From NCBI GenBank assembly GCA_032173965.1, contig JAVUNC010000004.1, positions 60,427,501-60,491,500 on the forward strand: DNA of 64,000 nt. Reading direction: 5' to 3'. Below, piece after piece: positions 1 through 14,900 of the stretch. The notes beneath the pieces are model-generated. The model had not been told where the DNA came from, made no database searches, and saw nothing but the letters and a program-made list of their open reading frames with translations. Origin of the DNA: Sitta carolinensis. Lineage: Eukaryota; Chordata; Aves; Passeriformes; Sittidae. The position numbers were made by a program, and so were the translations under genes. Numbering within the stretch: position 1 is the stretch's first letter; each line of letters opens with the position of its first letter.

Positions 1-450
1 TAGACTTAATTATGTATTTCAGTGTGGCTTATTTCATCATGTTATGGGTTTCTTCAGGTTATTTCCCCTTTCCTCTCTCTTCCCAATTTACTTTTATGTA
101 ACTGGGCAGCGGGTGAAGAAATATATAAGCTTATTATCCTGTGATAAAAATATTTTATCTCCTTATGTAAATGATTGTTGCATATTAGTGAGGTCATTAT
201 TATGCTACTTGTGCCTTTATTATATTGAACTTACTATGCAAAATTCCAGTAGTGTCATGAATACATAAGCAGAAATTTTGGCTTCAATAAACCTTCCAAG
301 GCAAGTAATTTGGATATTCTATAAGATTCAGAAAATAGCAAGAAGTAGTAAGAGAAATGAATTCTTCATGTGCATTTATAGAGGTAGAGAGTTTTTGAGA
401 GCAAGCTGCGTTCCGTGTTGTTGATTGTCAAATCTCTTTTCTTTTTCCAG
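1..450 (+). other. ZDHHC14: 3' end of ZDHHC14 intron 1
   Basis: AT-rich sequence without an open reading frame of note. It ends in a pyrimidine-rich tract and CAG at 441-450, the acceptor of exon 2. No repeat family was recognised. Confidence 0.85.
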
Positions 451-611
451 TTGCCCATATTTGTCAGAGAAGATCACTCCTGCTATCCCTGCAATCGGTG
501 GGATTCTTTTCTTTTTCGTGATGGGGACCCTGCTGCGCACTAGTTTCAGTGATCCTGGTGTCCTCCCCCGCGCAACACCAGATGAGGCAGCAGATCTAGA
601 GAGACAAATAG
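451..611 (+). CDS. ZDHHC14: ZDHHC14 exon 2: membrane segment 2 and DPG motif
   Basis: The acceptor CTTTTTCCAG ends at 450. The first base completes a codon begun in the unseen exon 1, and the frame then reads [14 protein letters not shown] hydrophobic run ([13 protein letters not shown]) is transmembrane segment 2, followed by SFSDPG, the DPG motif typical of DHHC enzymes just after this segment. The exon closes with DLERQI and one base of an Asp codon. The donor is G|GTAACA, with C instead of G at +5, so it is somewhat weak. Human has Arg where this protein has Pro in CPYL, as far as I recall. Confidence 0.95.
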
Positions 612-2877
612 GTAACACTGAAGGTCTGTTGTCTCTTCGCTTTCCTGCCCAGGGTGCATGTACTGTGTGAAGGCAGTGTGCTGCTCTGCTCTTGGGAGGA
701 GTTACTCCTACCTTGCCACAGTGATTGTTCTGGAACTGCAGTGTCTGATCACGTTGCAGTGTTTCCTGTGGAACGACGATTTATCAGTTCTTCACCAAGA
801 AAGTAAACAAAGTCCTGGCCTTCTAGAGTGGTAGATATTGCTGTAAATACTTCTCAGAGAGTCTGGTAGAAATCTCCCTGTGGTACATAAGAGAATACTT
901 TTTGAAGTGTTTTTGGCAAGAAAGCTGATATTGCAAAAGATCTGCAGTTGTGCATTTTTAAAACAGTGTATCCTCAGAGTTTAACTGAATTTAATTGTGT
1001 TCTTCATATTGCAAAAGAGTTAGATAAGTCTCTGTGTTAACATAGAGTAAAAATGTTACTTTAATTATGCTGGCTTTACTCAAAAAAGTGGAGAGCTAGA
1101 TTTTAGCCATTCTCACTTAGCAAGAGCACTGTTAACTAAATTCTGTAATTGGGACTTCTACAGGTATAAATATGCTGAATAGTTAAAATATGCCACCTGG
1201 ATAAGAAAACACAGGATGAATTTGCAAAGATGCTTCATAAATAGTGGGTTTGTGTGCTTAGTCAGCTACTCAACCTTACTAAACCCTGCTATATCTGCTT
1301 TGATATGCTAGCCAGTGGAAATCCCATTTTTCTGAAGCCATTTCAGAGAAATGCTCACTCGTGTAATTGCAAGCACTAGAAATACACTTGCAGCATCCTT
1401 GATGTTTAATAATATAGTGCACTCTTATGCTTTTTATGATATAAGTATTAAAATATTTGCTATTCGTCTGAATTTCAGAAGTGCATAAAAGTATGGACAA
1501 GTATAGTGAAGCATTCATTTAGCACCTTTTCCTAATGAGTGCTATGGTTTATTTTTATTGATCACCTTCAAGGAATTCTTTACCTAGAATAATGTACCAC
1601 CTTTATTCCAAAACACAGGCACAGGTTCAAGGAATTGCTTGTTTGCCCTGTGTTCTCAGATACATTGATCCATAAGTCAATGTCAGGAAATAGAGTATTT
1701 CAAATAAGCAGTTCATGGCAATAATTTTATGTTGTCATCTGTGAGAGTTTTGGCAAAATACAAAACTAAAAATACAAATTGAGTATCAGAGAGGGTATAG
1801 TCAGAATGTTTCTTTGTGCAACAATTTCAGAACTTGTGTTAACAAATTAAAATTCTTTTTAAATGGTACTGCATACTTGTTCACAGGTTGTGGCTGCTGA
1901 GCTGATCAAAGCCATTATCTTTTCTTCAGCTGTAGCAAAGGCAGTACTCTTCCAAGGAGGGCCAGTGGAGTATTGAAGTGAGGAATTACAGTGCCAGCAA
2001 ATGTGGAGTTCCCAAGCATGAGGGCTTATGGCAAGTCTAATAGAGGAACGAGCTACGTAGCTATAAGAAATCATTCTGCCCTAAAATTGTGCTTCTGGAT
2101 TCAACAATAGAAACTGAAAGAAACATTTTTGTACTGTTACAAAATATTTTTTAATGCGCCCATAACAGATGTATCCTAATGGAGTGGTATCTGTGCAGCA
2201 GGAAAAGCCGAAGGCTCCTGCAGTTGAAAAGACGACTAGATTTTCTAGAATTGTCATTCAGGCAGGATTGCCTTGTAACTTGCTGAACCTTTCCATTTGA
2301 GGTGCCTTCTAAAGATGGGGTGCAAGGTTAAAATAATGACTTTACCAAATAGTTTCTTTACTAAAATATGTTTATGTAACCTGTCCTATCTGTGGCTCTT
2401 AGTTTATTCAAATAATTCTTAGACACTTGAGTCTTACCCTGCTCTACTGGTCTCTTCAGGAAGCACCCTACCAGAAATTATTACAGATGCGCTGAGAAAC
2501 TGTTGTGTCCCAAGATAAGGAATTGTGATTTAAAAATACTATTTTGAAGTTCTCCTGAAACATATCAAACTTTATTTTTTTTTAATTAGAAAGCACAGAA
2601 TAGGATGAGCTGATTAGGAAGGATGGTTTTCAAAATAAGTCCTTCTAAAGAAGTTGACAGTACTTTGTCCTTTCAGGTGATTTTCTGGAAACAGGGTGGT
2701 CATACTGAGAGTGTAAGATCTCTCCACCTAGGCTATCAACCTTTTTCAGGTGAAGATGGGGGACTAACAGAGCTGTGGTGCTGCTATTTGACCCCGTGTG
2801 CAGGAATGGAAAGCAGATATTTCTTGAGAATTTTCTGTGTTCACAGAAAAACAAAAAGTGAAAAGAAAGAACTGGGG

Positions 2878-2919
<42 letters not shown>

Positions 2920-5900
2920 AAATCATCCAAAAAACATAAGGAACTTCTGTTATTCAAAAATGTTACTTTTAGTGCAGGTCATCAAGCTATCCTCAATCGG
3001 AGGGAGGTTGGGAAGTGTAATGAGAGGCCATTTTGACTGTATTTGTACTCAAAAAGACGCTAGTGTTAGAAGTGGAGATAATTTCTAAATGTCAGTATAA
3101 AAAGATGGCACAAGCATATTGGGAAAGGCAGAAAGAGAGTAAAGTCACAATCAGTAAGGAACAGTAGAAGACAACTGGACAAGTTCTGTTAGGGGTCAGA
3201 GGAAGAAAGAAAAGGTGAAGGCGTGCTGTGTAATTGGGAAATGAATAGCAGAGGACAAGCTGAAGGATTCAACACTGCTTTGATCTCAGAAGATAACTCC
3301 TGTGCTTCTTGGTAGCTGATAGAAAGTAGTTGTAGTTTAAAAGTGTTAATCTTCTATACTGTATCTTTATTGGTTTATCTAGTGTCCTGGTTTAATAGAA
3401 ATCTGTCAATTCTATCACTAGAAACTGTTCTCTGTCTGGAAAGACATGGAGTACACTGCTACATGATTGAATTTTAAGTTGGGACTGTCAAAGGGTTGGG
3501 ACTTGTGGATATTTAAGTCTCAAAACAAGCAACAAAGAATTTCAATAGAAAATTAAGTGTAACCAGTCTGATATCCTTCATTGAAAGAGTAACTGTCTTG
3601 GCAGGAAAGCAGATGATGTGCTTAATTTTTCACTCTAATTAAGCTCTTGATGGTGTCCTGTGTAGGATTCTTTCTAAGTTCTAGATGAAATTGCCACAAA
3701 GTTAATAAGCACCTTTTCAGAAAGACAGTCTAGTAGCAAATGCTAAGTGCTCAAATGGGACCTTTCAGAGACTGATTGTGAGCTCAGTAGGAATATGCTT
3801 AACTCTGAAGTTGGTGCTGAGATGGACATATTTTCAATCACTGGATTTGATTTAAAAAAAAAAATATATTTAAAATAGTTTCAAAATTACAAAAAAACCA
3901 CAAAATGCACAAAATACAAGTGGAAATCAAATACTAATGGGAAAGGGTCTAAACGATGAATAGCACAGGAAGAGGAGTCTTGAGTATTATTTCCAAACAG
4001 ATTGAGTTAGCACTGTGATATGACAAAAAGGGGAAATCCTATTTGAGACATGTTAGAAGAGTGGTTATATGAACCAGAAGAAGGGACGTTCTGGGATGCC
4101 CAGTGGTGATGAGGGTTCACGGTCTGGTTTTCCACAACATATGTGGAAACTCAAGAGGAAGGCTGCTAAACCGAGAAGTCTAGAAAACAGGACCTGTAAG
4201 AGTGTTTAATACATGAGTGCATTTGGCCTAAGAGAAAGGAGAAGCAAAAGGCTTAAAATACTCTAGTTTGCTGGGGTTTTCATATAACACAATTGAACAA
4301 AAGCAACTAGATGTATGAGGCTTATATGATGTAAAATCACTGAGGGTAACTTTATTTACTATAAAAGTGCTATAATTTCACTGAAATGCAGCAGAATTTT
4401 TTCTTTCTTTAAACACAACATTAAACACTGATGTAGTATTTTTACTTCAATTACAAGTTTCATTAAAATTGAAAAGTAATTTTTTCCAGGGCTACCCTGT
4501 AGCAATGTAATTGCATTATTGTCATGGTGCATATAAGTATGGCTTCTGCAATCTCACAGAATATTGTACTGAGAGGGGCTTTTCTTCCTATGGAAACACA
4601 AATACTAAGAGCAGCCTTAATTTGTAGCCTCTTTGTAGTTAAGATATGTAGTTAGGTCAGTGTTAAGTCACTTCAAGTGGGAAAATTGTAAACTTCTCAA
4701 TATGAAGGCTTAGAAGGACGACCCAGTCCAGGAGCATGTGTTTTGTAGGCAGGAAAGCATTTGTCCAGTCGACGTGTACAAGTTTAACAATACTTCTGCA
4801 ATATCCATCTTGTTTGCATCAGATAGGTGATGCAGATAAGTGAAAAGATGGGCATGGTAATTTATCCTTCCAGCCTTAAAATGCTTTGGATTTTTCTTCT
4901 GGCTAACTATATCAAGTTGTGTATCTTCCTCATTTAGTCTGTACAAATAGCTCAGTCCAGTTCACAGGACAGCTTCTGCTTGCTTGCTTTTGCATTTTCC
5001 AAGCCTAGAACTCAATGTTTCAGCTACACCAGCACACCATCTCTGCGAATTGTTTATGTCTAATTTATGCTGATGCTCAAGACCACATTTAAGACTCCTT
5101 CACAATTCCTTGCCTGTCTTTCATTTGTTTTGAAATGCACAATTCGATTTCATTAGAGCCTTATAAAATTAAATCCATGCTGCAACACAGGCATTTCATA
5201 GAACTGGCAATGGTCTGAACAAATACATAACATTTTTGGTTATCACACTTTGCTTTCTTTACAAAGGTGGGATACTAGCTTCCTAGGTTTATAGTTGTAC
5301 CTGATACCGTACTCTTAAGCAACATTCTTAAAATAAATATAGTTAAATTACTTTGTGTGTCAGGTAAGTCTTAGAAAGCTCTTCCTTTCTCTACTTCTTT
5401 CCCTCAGCAAATCACTGAAATTACATTTCTTTCTGGGAACAAGCATAACATTCACATGAAATTTTAGGCTTCAAGAAGAAAATAATACATTATTTCAGAT
5501 GAATCTAAGGCAGCAAGTTCCTTAAAGTTGGGAGCAATGTGTGGTCGGTATCTCTTGATGGCTATCAGATGAAGAACTATGTGAAGAATGTAGTTAGCAG
5601 CTGCTAGTTTCAGTCTAAACCAGGTTCCCACTATTGTTTGTCCCTGCAATTACTGTCTGTAAACAAGAGCATTTTATTAGAGTCTTCTTCCCTCCAAGAA
5701 ATAAATCGCCCTTTCATCTTGTGGCCCACTGTAGGTAGCTTAAATTTAAGTGGTTAAACACAGAGGAAGACAGATGTTTCTTGAAGGTTTGCATTGTTGG
5801 CAGGCTTTGTTTTGTTTTGGTTGGGATTTTTTCTATTGTTTTTCAGATATTATGTGTTATACATAAAGATTATTTTCATTACCTTTTCATTTAGTTCTGA

Positions 5901-8900
5901 GGAAACATTAGAATTGTTTCAGTTTCCTGATTTATCAAATAATACTCTTCAAAGATTGAAATTGTGTCCTTTTAAAATTGTCAGCAAGCATTGCATGATA
6001 TGGCTATGAATCTTGTATAGAGGCAATGTAGGTTCTTTGTCTCAGGTTCTAGGAACATTCTGTCTAGGTTCTTAGGAACATTGACCAAAAAATCCAACTC
6101 TTGATTGAGCAGGAGAATCCTAGTGATTTATATAGAAACTTGCAGCTTCTGTCTTTCCTCAGCACCACTTGTTTGTTTGCAGCATAGTAAATTGAGAAAT
6201 CTTGGTGGAGTTTGTTGTCCCATTAGGAGGTTGCTAAGCTGTGTTGTACCTCCATTAAACACTTGGAATATCTTTCTCAGAGCTGTTCAGGTCTCCTGGT
6301 GTTGCCAAGCACATGGATTGCATGCCATAGGGGTTTTGTAATGATAGTAATGAAAATGCTGGAGTCCTATCCAGTGCGTGAACAGTTAACTCTGCTAGAG
6401 AAGTTACAAAATGTGTCAGAACAGGTAGGATGGATGGCAGTCTCATTAGTGGGGTTAATTTTAGCCTTTTTGTGAAAGAATTTGCATTACTACATCAGCA
6501 ATAGGTTGGATGAGTAAAATGTAGTAGTGGCCAAACACAATTTATTTGGGGAAGGTGACTCCATAAAGGTGAATCTTTCTGTTCCTCAAAAAGACCTCAT
6601 ATATTGAAGATTTAATATATGTGATAGACCCAAAGTATGAGCAGTTGAATTGAAGGCAAATTACAGTCTGAAAATTCACAGTGAAGCCAGGACATGTTTA
6701 GCACATTTAGGTTAGATAAATGGTATTAAATCCAAGCACATTTGACCTTGCTCTGCAGCTTGTTTCCAGGAAAAAGATGTTAGTAAACAGAAAGACTGGA
6801 ACATTCAGGTTTGATTATGCAATTTAGGATTTTGAGAAAAATTCTCAGTCCCTGGAAAGTCAGCAAGACTGTTTCCATTGATTTCATTTGCACCATCTTT
6901 CACCCTTGGATTTCAAGATTAATTTGTCTCAGAGAGATAGGATTTGCTGTCTCTGTGAACTTCCCTGCGAACGTTTGGGAGGAAATCCTCTTAGAAAATC
7001 GGTGTTGTAAATAAAATGGGCTGGACAGTAGTCTCTCTTTTCCACCAGAGAAGACAGAAGTTGCCTTTGAGATTCTGCCAGAGCCCATTTAAAATAACTG
7101 TGGTTTATGAACTTCTTGAAAGGAGGGGAAATACTGGGTTTAGTCAATGTGCCTTTTATAAAATAAATGTTTATCTAGGAAAAAGAACATTTTTCCTCTA
7201 AACAATTCCCCTTGACTGGTTTAAGTAATTTTCTTTCAATGATTATGTACATACTCAGGAATAATAAGATTTTGTAAAAGAAAAAAATCTGAAATATTAC
7301 TGTTATGTTATGAAATTCAGTGCATCAGTATTTATAGCATACAAAGCTGTACTAGATGAAATTCAGGCTTTAGTAGTATTTTTTTATAATTGTGCACCTG
7401 AATTTGAGTATCAAATGAAAATCTTTGTTTTTTAATGAATGTCATGCCAGCATGTGTCAAATGCTCTATTCAATAAAAAAATTAAGTGGGGCTAATAACC
7501 CATTATTTTTTGGTTCACAGTTTAAGTCTTATCTTGACCAAAATATGGTCAGAAATGGGTGTAACGTTGTGTTTTGTAATGCTCAAAGATTTCTAGAAGG
7601 ACTGTGATTATTTTACAAGCCAATTGGTTATAATGTCACCAGAAGCTTTTCTAGTATAATGTGAATTATAAGAAATTCTTCCCTGTCTTCTGGATTTAGG
7701 TAGCATCCATGTCTCTCTAAAGCTCTAAATACTATAAGCACAGTTGTGCTGTGCCTTCCAAAGAACATCTTTCCACCTTATATGCTGAAATGCACTGGTA
7801 GCATTACTTAATCAAAAGTATTTGTCAAGTTGTATTGGCCTTGAGGTCAAAATCAGTACAACTTCTGGTTATGGGAACCACACAATTATCCATGTTTCCG
7901 TGTGCTGATTGTAGGATCTGGCCAAGCATCTCAAGCACATTGCAGGAGTTGGTTTATGTCCAACACAAGTGAATGTCTTTACCTCATCAGGCTGTAGGAG
8001 GCTGCTTCTGAGCTTCTCTTGCTTCAGTATTCACCTCTTCATTCTCATAATGGATGTTTAGGAGCTTTATACCCACATTCCATCCATCTCAGCTATTTTT
8101 CCCTTCATTTCATCCTCTTCTCCATTAGAGTTTTCTGAAATCTGGTTGTTTTAATGGTCAAGTTTACAGTGGTGTCCCACAAAGACTTTTATTGATGCAT
8201 ATTTATGGATCATATTTATGGGTGAGCATGTTGTAGATGAGAACTCCTGAGGATGGATTTGCTGCCAAATTAGCACGCTGTATAATTGCACCTTTGCTAG
8301 CACAGTTGTGCTGTTGCCAGTTTGAATGCCTTGCTAGGTGGGATACTTTCTTGTTGCCCTTATGGAAAATACATAATTTGTAGGCTGTATAATTGGCAGA
8401 AATCAAAATTGCGGGTGATATTTCTAACAATTTGAGCTCAAATACAAGTCATAGATCTTTTATTAACGAGTCCCACATGAAAGGGGACAACTTAAGATGT
8501 GGTTGTCCAAGTGACTTGACTGTGACTTGACATTCATATATTGGAAAATATTTTATTTTACTTCCCTATTGTCCTGACTCTTCTTTTATTCAAGTGTAAT
8601 AAATTTAGGTGGGGTTTTTTTTTTTTTTTCAGTTCTGTGGTTTGATTTGATTGTGATGACACAAAAATAGATAAACCTAGAAAAAGGCACCACTTTTACA
8701 CATTGAACTTTCAGAGTAAGCTCTGCTTGGGAAAAATCAAGCTTTAATGATATAGCCTAATCAGTCCTTTAGATGCTGGAAAAATTATTGGTAATATCCT
8801 AAAATAAAGCAAAAGGAAGCTTAGAAACAAAACCCAAAACTCTACCACTCGTATCAAACAAGGTAGTTGGAAACTGGTTTTGTGCAACAAACAAACAAAC

Positions 8901-11900
8901 CTCAAAGTGTATAGAAATAACATTTGGAGCTGGGTCTGGTTCAAACTTCTGAACAGCAGAAGCTGTAAAATACTTCTGTGAATGTGCTCTGTTATATCAC
9001 AGCATGGAAGAGATCTCAATATTCACCAGACTCAGATGACAGAGTCGCTTAAGTAAACGTGCAGATTCTCTATTAGGTTGTAGAATTTCTGCAGCACTTG
9101 TAGGTAGATTTTTTGTTATTACAGGAATTCTGAAAAAAATTAGGAAGATTCTAAAGGTAACTTCCAAGTTTTGCTGTCCTATACCAGTAGTTATTGTTGT
9201 CTTTAATATGTTATCTAAGAACTATTAGGAGGTATGAAACTGTAAGAATTTTGGGATCAAGGTCATTGTCAGCATTTGAGAATTGGATTTGGATGGTTTC
9301 TTTGATTCAGATTGATTTGCTTTGGATGCTATTTGCAATGAAGTATCTCTTTGCTACTTATTACTCAAGAATCAGAAGGGGAAAAGTTGTTTATTTTAAA
9401 TGTGTAAATACAAATTTGAAATTTGCTATGGATTGCCATCAAGGACAGTTTTGTGCATACATCATAGCTCACATACAGCATTCCATGTCTTGTATTTTCA
9501 TGTTTAGATATAGCAAATGGCTCCAGTTCAGGAGGATATCGCCCCCCTCCCAGAACAAAAGAAGTGATCATCAATGGACAGACAGTGAAACTAAAGTATT
9601 GTTTTACTTGCAAGATTTTCCGCCCACCTCGTGCCTCACATTGCAGCCTTTGTGATAACTGCGTAGGTGAGTAAAAAAAAGATATGGCATATGTTCAATC
9701 TAGTAGCTTATATATTGTTATGAATATTTTTCATAGGAGACAGAAAAAAAACAGTTAGTGACAAGATTACTCATGAGGTGACTTGCTCTGTTCATCGTCC
9801 TTTCCTACAAGATCTGTTAAATGTTAAGAATTTTAGAGGAGGCAGAAAAGGAGACTTGGCCTGGAAGATGTTGCTAGTCTAAGAAGGGAAAGTATTTTCT
9901 GATGCATACATCTTTCCTTACCTGCCCTACTGACAAAGAACACACCCAACTCGAATAAGACCACTTATAATGTGCAATGACCTTTCCCAGCTTTTTGGGA
10001 GTCTCAGAATTGTTTTCTTCACCAAAATAAATGGAGGCCAAGGAGCTGCTTCTCCAGCTCATTAGTAACTAACTGTAAGGCAGGGTTCAAATGGTTAATG
10101 TGTGATCAAAATAAACACTGTAGGTGATTCTTACCTTTGAGCAGTTTTATGACTAGAAGTACTTATGTCAGGATCCATAAGAAATTACTGGGCAAACATG
10201 CTATTTTGAGAGTAAGTACATGTTGTCAGGACCTAAGCATATTTTATAATTATAGGGTTGGGTTTTTTCTCTCTGAATATCTTGTCCTTTTTCATTACTG
10301 TTTTCTATGGAGGTCAGACAAGGTGATTAAGATATGCTTGGATTTAAAAGCAAACCAAAAAACCCCTACCAATCAAATCTGAGTGGTTTCTAGTTAATTA
10401 GATCACATTTGCAGTTTAGTGCAGTTGATTAGCACACTGTTGAGCCTGGATCTTATGCATTCAAGAAAATAATGTAGAAAGATGTCTCCAGCTGAGAAAT
10501 GTAATTGCAGCATTCAGCAGTGATATTTTTAGATATAAAGCAGTCATTGGAAGAATTGGAGTTATATGTTTAGATGATACTCATTTAGGGAGTGCATTTA
10601 TATCAGACTGAAAAGCTTATTAGCCTTTTGGCCCTATAGAATTGATTGGTATCTGTAGACGGTTCCTTCAGTAAATATATTTTTCTGATGTGTTAGACTT
10701 TTGGAAGTCCTGCAAAAGCTATTGAACTTGCTTTTATTTAGCAAGTAGGGATGTTTATGAATTGCAGTTGGCACATTTTTCAGAAAAATATTTTAGTAAA
10801 TATGTAACCTGAACATTACAGTGTTGTGATATTGCTCAGCAAGAGAGATAATATGTAAATACAGTTGTTGAAAAGCAGTTGTCTTTACCAGGAGAGCAAA
10901 AATAAGAACAATTTCCCCCATACAACCTGAAATTTATTTTAAAATAATGTTTTGGGTTTTTAATGCACTGGTATGAAGGATTTTCCCATAGGTTATTCTG
11001 TGATCTGTGTCCTTTCATATACCACATCTGGAAAACCTGTTCTGTAAAACATAAAATTAGTGATGGCAGGGAAACAACTTACAGAGTCTTCTGATCATGT
11101 CTGTGATGAAAAAACAGATGTGAATTATTATGAATATCAGTAAAGAGTGAGCAAATCACTTATATAACTGAGATGTCTTTTCTGCTCATAAGATAGGTAT
11201 GATCATTGTAATTTCCTCTTGCACTTTTTTAATTTGGAGTTATTTGTTTTAAAGTCATCGAATGAATTTGCTGTGGTTTTTCTCTTCAGTGTTTATAACG
11301 GGAATTACAATAAATTGACTTTTTCTGGGTACACTGTATAGCAGCTTTGTTTCCTGATTAGATACAGGTGTTTGTCATATGAGTATTCAGATGTACTGAA
11401 TGCAAAAATTGAAATTATGAGTACCTGCAACTAATTTTATATTAAAAATAGGTGTCAAGGAAGTTGGATGGCTCCTGTACCTGTGGAAATCTAACAACCT
11501 GAGTGTACACTTAATCAGTGTGTTATGCAGTTTGCCACCACTCTTAAGTTTGTATTGTCTATATGATGATGCTTTTATTTAGTTTCTGAATAAATCTTGT
11601 AACAGCACTGAATGTTCTTGTGCCACTATTTGTTAGTTCCTTACTGATTTTACTAAACCTATGCACAAGTAGTCCTACTTCACATACATATGGATATTTA
11701 AGTAATTTATGCTATTTAAACATAATATATTACATTTAAGCAGCTCACTACCAGGATGGCCATGTGTTCCTTTTTACCACGTAGTTTCCAAAGATTTTGC
11801 TGCAGCTACAGAGACTCTGTGGTACAGGAATGGAGTCTGTCCTCAAACCAGCATGCACTGCTCAGAAAAAACAGTGTGCTACTTTTACCTAAACGTGTCT

Positions 11901-14900
11901 TATAGTACTTGGCAAATGAATGCAGTGTGAAAGAGAGGTTCTTTCATTCTGCGTTTTCTATTAATGGTTTTTATTCTGTAAGGTGTCGACTGCAGCATTT
12001 TAAATATGTAAGTACATACAAAAACTTAATCTTTTTTCTGTCTAATTGTGTAGTAAGCATATCTGTTACTTGACCTTCATCACTATTTTTTATAAATGTC
12101 TGTGTGGTATTTGTAGATTAAAAAACACAAATAGCTTAAAATAAGAAAAAAAAAAAGAAAAGAGCTAATTTGAATTCTAGCTATGGTAATACTTCAGACT
12201 CCTTTAGCTCTACAGTATTTTCTTAGTAGTGTCCAGAAAAATCTCTTATTTTCATACAAATGTAGTTTGTTCCATTTATGTAATACCTTAAAAAATTTGG
12301 TTGAATAAGTGTTCCCTGAAGCACATACCTTGGGTGTATTCCTTATTTCTTTACTGCCTTTGTGAATGTCAGTTGGAAGTTAGCCCCTCAAGGGTTTTGT
12401 GTACTATTATGTTGCTTAAGAATTACAAATGAGTTAAACATAACAAGCATCTAAAAACAAGAGATAAAGACTTCAGAATAAAAGTAACAAAACCAGACAT
12501 AAATTCTGAGCTCAAGCTAGTTATTGCTGTGTTTTGACAAGAGGTTTTCATGGCACTGTGTAATGCTAGAAAGAAGTCAGACTTGCTTCTGAAATTACCT
12601 AATGATGGCTTTTTAATTTACTTTTGGTCATTGCAACATCGACTGTGTAATATCCTTTTGTTTTGTTTGGTTTTAATAAATAATTTTTATTTTGTTTAAT
12701 TTGATTTCTATAATGAAAGCTGAACAAGAAGCAGGTGGCTATGTCTGAACAATATGGGGAATTAACTTCCAAAGCACACATAACGCAAACAATGTAAGAG
12801 AGAGTGAGAAATACCTGATGTGTTCTGGGGACAAGCTTTTCCCTGTAGTTACTCCAGATACCAACAATTTCCAGCCTGAAGAACACCAATTACTTCAAAA
12901 GCAGGCTGAGAGGTGGCATTGTAGTAGTTTGGCTTTTCTAATGCAGACAGTGTTTCTGAGAATAATTTTCTCAGGACTTTGTAGTCCTTTATAATCAGCG
13001 TGTATGTTGGGACTTTGGTTTGCTTGGTTTTAATTCTATTCTCTTGTACTCTTTCTTCATTACCTTATTATTTCCTTTCTTGCCTTCACTTCCTTTTCGT
13101 GGCCTTTGCTTATTTCTTTCCTTACTTTTCCTGCAGTGAATAGAGTACAATTTTCACTTCATTTTGAACCTGTTAAACCTTAGCTCCGGTTATCTCGAAA
13201 TGACTCTCTTGCTGAACAGTTAAAAGCACAGATTTGGCTGCTATGACCATTCTTCTTTCTTTCTTTTCTTATGTATTTTTCCCAGTTCTTACAGGTGAGA
13301 AATGGCTTGGACTCTTTTAGTTAGAGTGTCCTAAAAAGGTAGAACACGAAGCTGCCAAATGGAGTACACACCAGCACTCACAGAAGTGATACATTATTTA
13401 TGATTGTGCCATTAGTATAATTAGATGTACTTAGGAAATTCAGGGAGCGTGGCGTGTGTGTCAGGGTTTCTAAATCCTAAGCCAATGGACTGTGAAATAT
13501 GTCAGTCTCTTTAAAAAAGAAAATCGTATTATGGCTTACTTAAGAGAGGTTGTGGCTTATGCATTGGTCTGTGTATGAAAAAATGCAGAGATGATCAGAA
13601 CATCTAACGGAGTAAATGATGTTGTAAATCTCAAGGTGTCAGAGTAAAAATTAAAGGAGAGAGATTACCAGTTAAAACATTTAGGAACCTAGGAAAATAC
13701 AGACATATTTATATTAAGTGCAGTAACAATCTGCAGAATGGTTAAAAACCTTAAAATCTGGTAGAAGACAGCAATGGAAGTGTGTAAAAAAAAATGTGCT
13801 TTCCTGTAGAAAAGAGGGAAATTAATCCATGAACTTTGTGGATGCTGTTACTTGGTAAGGATACTATGCTTCCTCGAGGGACAGATTTGGGGTTTTAAAA
13901 TCTCTTCCTCCACAGTTGGGTGTGTGTCAGGCACGTCTGGGTACGCCAGGGTGCATGTTCTCGAATGGGGATGTAAAGAGAGGGTGTTAAGCAGTGAGGT
14001 CCTTCACTGTGCACTCTTTGTACCTCTCGAAGAGCAGCTGTTCTAAACTACTGCTGCTGCCTTTGAAAATGTCACCATTAATGTGCATGCAGTCAAAGGA
14101 GTTTGTTAATTAGTCAACATTTATTATTGGAGAGTGCAGTGAAGTGATCTATGTGACAATACAGTTTAATTACTATGAGCTCTCCTAGGGCAATGGCTGG
14201 ATGTTTTCCTAATAAATCAATTGCTATTTTTATTTTGAAAATTAAGCATGTTTATTTTCTTTTTGTGAATAGCAATAGTTTGCAAGTATTCAAGTTGATT
14301 AGCGTGCAAAAAGTTGTCATTGCAACTTATTTTCTTAAACCCCCACCCAAATAGTTTAGCTGTCTGGAACAGTTTAAACAGTCATGAAAATGAAATACAT
14401 GTTAAGTAGCCCTTGTGTTTGTTTTTCTGATTGACTTTTTGTTGTTGATACCCATGCACATTATTAATTTATTTCATTAATAGAGGCGCATCTTTCCTGG
14501 TGTTACACTACTGTTTCAGTTTGCATCACCTTGCAGAGATTAGTGTCCAGAATGTAATTTGGAGTAATATGGCAAGTATTCCCCACATGTTAACATGAGG
14601 CCAGAAGACTCTTTCTGTTTGGTTTTCATGGGGTGTTTTGATTTGGAATCAATGTACGAAAGTGTTGAAGCTCGGTGATTTAAAGAATCCATTGTGCATT
14701 GTCCATAACATATGTTCTAAAATAACATCAGCATGCATATAAATGTAACTTACAATTGATCTTTTGCTATTCAGTGCTTTTTCATATAAACTTCTACTCA
14801 GATTTCATTCCACAAAAGTAGCAGCAAGGATATTGTCAGAAGAAGAACAACTGTCAGAATGGTGAATGGTGTGCAGTTTGATTGCTGTTGCCAGTTGATG

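Noticed and set aside
2623..3036. 137-residue plus-strand open frame with a lysine run
   Set aside because: Its length comes from the 40-A homopolymer; there is no domain, and it lies in intron 2.
9194..9655. 153-residue open frame overlapping exon 3
   Set aside because: It reads intron 2 and then exon 3 in the wrong frame; the true exon frame gives the conserved zinc-binding domain.
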